Shown here: piece after piece, positions 60,738-64,000 of the stretch
Position numbering within the stretch: the stretch's first letter is position 1
Layout: each line of letters starts with the position of its first letter
Assembly: GCF_037440165.1 (NCBI RefSeq)
Contig: NZ_JBBIUQ010000009.1
Span: 36,950-100,949, forward strand
Length of the DNA: 64,000 bases
Direction of reading: 5' to 3'
From: Ignavibacterium sp037440165
Lineage (GTDB): Bacteria; Bacteroidota; Ignavibacteria; Ignavibacteriales; Ignavibacteriaceae
Made by a program: the position numbers and the translations under genes
Notes under the pieces: model-generated
The model's input: the letters and a program-made list of their open reading frames with translations, nothing else
Databases searched by the model: none
What the model was told of the DNA's origin: nothing

Positions 60738-63296
60738 TTATTTTATTAAAATCATCTTTCCAGATTTACTTTGTTCTGCAATCTTCAGGTTATAGAAATA
60801 TGTGCCGCTGGATAAGTTCTCTTCTTCAAATCGATACACATAATTTCCTGAAGGAAGATTTTGATTTACTAATTCTGAGATTAATCTTCCTGTTATGTCA
60901 TAAACCGTTAACTGAACATTATTATTCGTTAGTTTTGATGGAACTGAAAAGATAATCAAAGTAGAATTATTAAATGGATTTGGATAATTTGAAATTTTTA
61001 TCTCATACTCATCAACAGGTTTACTCCAATCATCGTCTGCTAAATTTAATAATGTTGCACCAGAACCTCTTGAATTGCCTAAAGAATCGGCTAAATAGAT
61101 ATTTACCCAATCTGGTCTCAATGCAGATTGCAAATAAATATTTTTCCATTCATCATCAGTTAATCTTAAAAAATTCTCCGTGCGATATTCATAATAACTC
61201 ATAACAGGACCGGTAAAAGCTGTGAGTTCACCATCAACCCAAGGTGTTACAAAAACTCCAATATTAATTTTGCCAGTTCCAACATGAGTTATCCATCCGT
61301 ATGGAATTGCAGAGCAATCTGTTGGTGTTGTATGAATGTCTGCAACTAAATGATCACTCTGCATCAATCCAACATCTGTATATTCATCGTCTCTATAAAA
61401 TAACATTGGATACCAGCCATCGAACGCAGGACCTGATGAATTGCCAGTTTCATAAATCATTCTCTGAAGAAAACTTATTTCCTGCTGAGTAAACATTTCA
61501 TTGTTCAGCTCTTTAATTGAAATGTTCATAAGTGTATCGCTTGTAGCAAATAGTTTATTCAGATAATGCAAGATTACTCCCTTTGTATATGGATTACCGA
61601 AATTCAAAAGAGTAATTTTGTCTTTAGCATTTAAAGCAAATTCTTTCAAAGTGTTATAAAATTCAGGGAATGGTTCAACATAAGAATATGGAAAAGAACA
61701 AATTGTTGATCCAGTATAAGATTGCTTTGCATAAAGAAGATGATCATGTCTTAATTCTGCCCAGGATGATAATTGTGAATTCATCTTCTGCTGCCAGTAT
61801 GCAGCTGTTTGCATAAAATCAGGAAGTTGTGATCTGTCCGAAGGAGGATTAAGTTCTCTTATCATTTTCAACCAATTTGAATAAAGATTTGCAGTCCAGA
61901 AATCGTTATCGTAATTGTTAATAAGATATCGAAGTGCTGCTAAGTTTGTAGAATAATGATATTGATTAAGTTCACTGATAAGTAGTTGAGCAGAAGCATC
62001 ATTGCCTAATGAAAACAATACATCCAATGTTGAAGGAAATAATCTGCATACAGTTTGTCCCTGATATTTAATTCTGTCGTAAACAACCGATGCAGTAACA
62101 TAAGAATCAATCATAAATCTTTGTCCAAATAACATAAACGCTGATGCAGGAGTGATTGAGTCCGGATCCATTGGGTTTGAATAAAGAACCTGAGATAAAA
62201 TTTTCTGATATGCGAAAGATTGATTTCTTAATGTATCCTGAAACTCAATAAATTTTGTGTAACTCAATAACTCATCAGCATCATTTATATTCAAAGTGTT
62301 TTTCAGATAAATTAAATTATCTACGGTAACATTATCTTGTTCGCCAGCAAAAATATTTATCGCCTCTTCGATCTCATCATAAATCAATTTATTGCTTCCG
62401 AGATTTAGTAATTCGAGAATCAAATAAGAATTTATTATCTGTCTCTGAATATCCTGCAATGATGGAAAACAATTTATAGTATCAACCCCATGGGGTTGCA
62501 TTAAATAAAGCTCAATCCTGCCAAGCCACATCATAGAACGAAAATAATTTTCAAGTTCAGGAAAAGTAAGATTGTTTGAATAATGTCCTCTAGGTTTAAA
62601 TTGACTCCAGTCTACCATTCTGCATGTGTTTGCAAATAAATTGTATTCTGTCATTTGTTCATCGTATACTAAGGTCAATATCTCATTTACCACTGAAGCA
62701 TTTGATGGATAAAAGGAACTAGCATTTATGTTCAATAATCTTAATGCTACAGTTAAATAAACATCCACATCCTTAAGCATTTGCATCATTTGAGGATTTG
62801 AACCGTATTTTACATAAATCGTATTTTGATTAGAATGTAAATTCTGAAGTAACTGTGATAATCTGCCAATTATAAATCCTGTTTCGACATCCATTAATAT
62901 TCTGTCATAAGAAACATGAAATGCGTGAAGAATTGCATCAACTGAAATGAAGACTGGTAAATCATTATGGAATATTTCAAGAAAACTCTGGCCAAATGAA
63001 ATTTTATTCAATCTCTCACTTACCATGAATCCGTGCTTATTAAGCAATTGTTTTTCATAATTAGTCAGTTGATAGAATGAATCAATCCTGCTGAATAATC
63101 TTGGATTATCATAAAATGCATTGATGTTTGATAAAAAAGTTCCGGCAGGATGCATTGCTAATAGTTGATTAGAAGTCATGTTCTGGTGCAACTGAATAAA
63201 TTGCTTATAAGCCTCAAGATTAAATGATGATTGTGCAAATGTTGAAGTGAGGAAAAAAATAATCGGTGAGACGCTGAGATAAAATAATCTTCTCAT
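60738..63296 (-). CDS. DUF3160-type exported protein with T9SS sorting domain
   Basis: An 852-residue secreted protein. A signal peptide (MRRLFYLSVSPIIFFLTSTFAQ) precedes a large helical DUF3160 domain with LPVFISVDAILHAFHVSYDRIL and the later WAELRHDHLLYAKQSY, and the last 80 residues are a type A sorting domain starting NYPNPFNNSTLIIFSV and ending SKSGKMILIK. DUF3160 function is unknown; histidines and acidic residues in the conserved segments hint at metal binding. GGAGAG precedes the ATG; a sigma-70-like promoter lies upstream and a terminator downstream, so it is a single-gene unit. Confidence 0.85.
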   Translation of the reverse strand: MRRLFYLSVSPIIFFLTSTFAQSSFNLEAYKQFIQLHQNMTSNQLLAMHPAGTFLSNINAFYDNPRLFSRIDSFYQLTNYEKQLLNKHGFMVSERLNKISFGQSFLEIFHNDLPVFISVDAILHAFHVSYDRILMDVETGFIIGRLSQLLQNLHSNQNTIYVKYGSNPQMMQMLKDVDVYLTVALRLLNINASSFYPSNASVVNEILTLVYDEQMTEYNLFANTCRMVDWSQFKPRGHYSNNLTFPELENYFRSMMWLGRIELYLMQPHGVDTINCFPSLQDIQRQIINSYLILELLNLGSNKLIYDEIEEAINIFAGEQDNVTVDNLIYLKNTLNINDADELLSYTKFIEFQDTLRNQSFAYQKILSQVLYSNPMDPDSITPASAFMLFGQRFMIDSYVTASVVYDRIKYQGQTVCRLFPSTLDVLFSLGNDASAQLLISELNQYHYSTNLAALRYLINNYDNDFWTANLYSNWLKMIRELNPPSDRSQLPDFMQTAAYWQQKMNSQLSSWAELRHDHLLYAKQSYTGSTICSFPYSYVEPFPEFYNTLKEFALNAKDKITLLNFGNPYTKGVILHYLNKLFATSDTLMNISIKELNNEMFTQQEISFLQRMIYETGNSSGPAFDGWYPMLFYRDDEYTDVGLMQSDHLVADIHTTPTDCSAIPYGWITHVGTGKINIGVFVTPWVDGELTAFTGPVMSYYEYRTENFLRLTDDEWKNIYLQSALRPDWVNIYLADSLGNSRGSGATLLNLADDDWSKPVDEYEIKISNYPNPFNNSTLIIFSVPSKLTNNNVQLTVYDITGRLISELVNQNLPSGNYVYRFEEENLSSGTYFYNLKIAEQSKSGKMILIK

Positions 63297-63351
63297 GGTA
63301 AACTCTCCTATTTACACCATAAAACTAAGACATTAATTTAATAAATGAAAC

Positions 63352-63380
63352 TAAATATTATTACTTAGAGGAAATTTCAA
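63352..63380 (-). promoter_or_regulatory. Sigma-70-like promoter of the DUF3160 gene
   Basis: Minus strand: TTGAAA at 63375-63380, a 17-base spacer, and TATTTA at 63352-63357. No Pho-box repeats are near it. Confidence 0.45.
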
Positions 63381-63456
63381 GTTTAGTATGGAAATTCCCA
63401 TTTATCGTCATCAAAGAATTTTAACTATCACTCGAACTGAAATTTGAACAAATAAA

Positions 63457-63487
63457 AAATCCCGAAGAGATTTTTTCTCCGGGATTT
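63457..63487 (-). terminator. Second copy of the tRNA-Glu terminator
   Basis: Stem and T tract identical to the copy at 63588-63618, shifted by 131 bases; part of the tandem duplication that also includes the degenerate tRNA-Glu. Confidence 0.8.
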
Positions 63488-63489
63488 AG

Positions 63490-63550
63490 TGACCCCAAGG
63501 GGATTTTCCGAAGGATCCTTTGGAGAACCCTGTTACCGCGGTGAAAAGGC
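63490..63550 (-). pseudogene. Degenerate 3' half of tRNA-Glu with an 18-bp palindromic insert
   Basis: Sequence from the anticodon stem-loop to the 3' end of tRNA-Glu(TTC), repeated 131 bases from the intact gene. The copy has lost the 5' half, has substitutions in the anticodon stem and one lost T-arm base, and carries TCCGAAGGATCCTTTGGA (63507-63524, plus-strand reading) in the T-loop. It cannot fold into a tRNA. Confidence 0.75.
63507..63524. repeat. 18-bp palindromic insert in T-loop of the tRNA-Glu remnant
   Basis: TCCGAAGGATCCTTTGGA, one mismatch away from the perfect palindrome TCCAAAGGATCCTTTGGA. It lies precisely between the TTC and the following purine of the T-loop. Confidence 0.8.
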
Positions 63551-63587
63551 TTTATAATTCATTTGATTTGAAAATTGAACAAATAAA

Positions 63588-63618
63588 AAATCCCGAAGAG
63601 ATTTTTTCTCCGGGATTT
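63588..63618 (-). terminator. Rho-independent terminator of tRNA-Glu
   Basis: Minus strand: AAATCCCGGAGA pairs with TCTCTTCGGGATTT (two-base bulge) around a 6-base A loop, followed by T residues. It starts 2 bases after the tRNA-Glu 3' end. Confidence 0.85.
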
Positions 63619-63620
63619 AG

Positions 63621-63692
63621 TGACCCCAAGGGGATTTGAACCCCTGTTACCGCCGTGAAAGGGCGATGTCCTAACCACTAGACGATGGGGCC
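63621..63692 (-). tRNA. tRNA-Glu (anticodon TTC)
   Basis: A 72-nt cloverleaf on the minus strand: acceptor GGCCCCA/TGGGGTC with discriminator A, D arm with TAGTGGTTAGGA, anticodon loop CTTTCAC, and T arm AGGGGTTCAAATCCCCT. CCA is not encoded. The 3' half is duplicated downstream at 63490-63550. Confidence 0.95.
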
Positions 63693-63734
63693 TTTACACA
63701 GTAAAACTATTTAAATTCAAAATTAGTTTCAATG

Positions 63735-63809
63735 GGTGAGTAGTGGGACTTGAACCCACGGCCCCCAGGGCCACAACCTGGTGCTCTGACCAACTGAGCT
63801 ATACTCACC
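63735..63809 (-). tRNA. tRNA-His (anticodon GTG)
   Basis: A 75-nt gene including the extra 5' G that pairs with C73, as is specific for tRNA-His: GGTGAGTA pairs with TACTCACC over 8 bp. The anticodon loop is TTGTGGC. The T-loop has no insert. CCA not encoded. Confidence 0.93.
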
Positions 63810-63840
63810 GTGACAAATTTTTAATGAACATTCAAGTTAG

Positions 63841-63932
<92 letters not shown>

Positions 63933-63964
63933 CAATACAAATTTTTAATGAACATTCAAGTTAG

Positions 63965-63987
63965 TACGCCCGAGTGGACTCGAACCA
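63965..63987 (-). tRNA. tRNA-Arg, 3' end only (cut by contig end)
   Basis: T arm TGGTTCGAGTCCA and 3' acceptor strand CGGGCGT with discriminator A, without an insert. It and about 26 bases downstream are repeated 124 bases away in the degenerate tRNA-Arg. The isotype is taken from that copy's TCT anticodon. The rest of the gene is replaced by adapter sequence. Confidence 0.7.
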
Positions 63988-64000
63988 AGATCGGAAGAGC
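63988..64000. other. Illumina adapter remnant at the contig end
   Basis: AGATCGGAAGAGC is the standard 13-base prefix of the Illumina TruSeq adapter. It begins in the middle of the tRNA-Arg T arm, so it is not genomic. Confidence 0.9.

Overview
The window looks like the end of a contig from a low-GC, Gram-negative member of the Bacteroidota/Chlorobi side of the tree, most likely class Ignavibacteria. This is inferred from the AT-rich sequence, two large secreted proteins ending in a type A sorting domain of the type IX secretion system (NYPNPFN start, lysine-rich end), a TonB-dependent receptor with a carboxypeptidase-like N-terminal domain, a FadL-type porin, and an OlsF-type acyltransferase. 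No phage, insertion sequence or CRISPR array was seen. The last 13 bases match the common Illumina adapter prefix, so the right edge is probably a physical contig end.

Layout. 1-19993 is almost all minus strand and mostly housekeeping: thiolase (cut by the edge), holB, M23 peptidase, hprK-hpf, a Xer recombinase, ybeY, a gamma-carbonic-anhydrase-like protein, a DUF3108 protein, a C-terminal processing protease, lysS, dacB, rluB, scpB, scpA, trpS, then an HNH nuclease and an ssb-CNNM-mlaD-ggt-acpS run. 20323-22763 is a plus-strand island of three pilin-like genes. 22819-36836 is minus strand again: SPOR lipoprotein, a FadL porin paired with an SGNH lipoprotein, yqeY-cvpA-mutS2-accC-BCCP, exbB-exbD-exbD, and kup-phosphatase-SDR. 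37049-45445 is plus strand: polA, three family 9 glycosyltransferases, a homocysteine-methyltransferase-like gene and ispE. 46589-52013 is a surface-sugar cluster (glycosyltransferase, CMP-transferase, class III aminotransferase, SDR, KdsC-like phosphatase, NeuB-like synthase), followed by a membrane hydroxylase.

52874-60661 holds the most coherent new signal: three promoters, each with four CTTAACA-like 7-mers at exactly 11-bp period, then exactly 9 bp, then a TAnnTT -7 element. This is the geometry of PhoB/PhoP boxes. They precede olsF (ornithine lipid synthesis) plus a metallophosphoesterase, a 75-residue protein of unknown function, and a TonB receptor plus T9SS protein operon. Together they suggest a phosphate-starvation regulon that replaces phospholipids and scavenges phosphorus.

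63490-63987 is a tRNA array (Glu, His, partial Arg). The Glu and Arg genes are each followed by a decayed tandem copy carrying an 18-bp near-perfect palindrome at exactly the same place in the T-loop. I know of no standard element that explains this.
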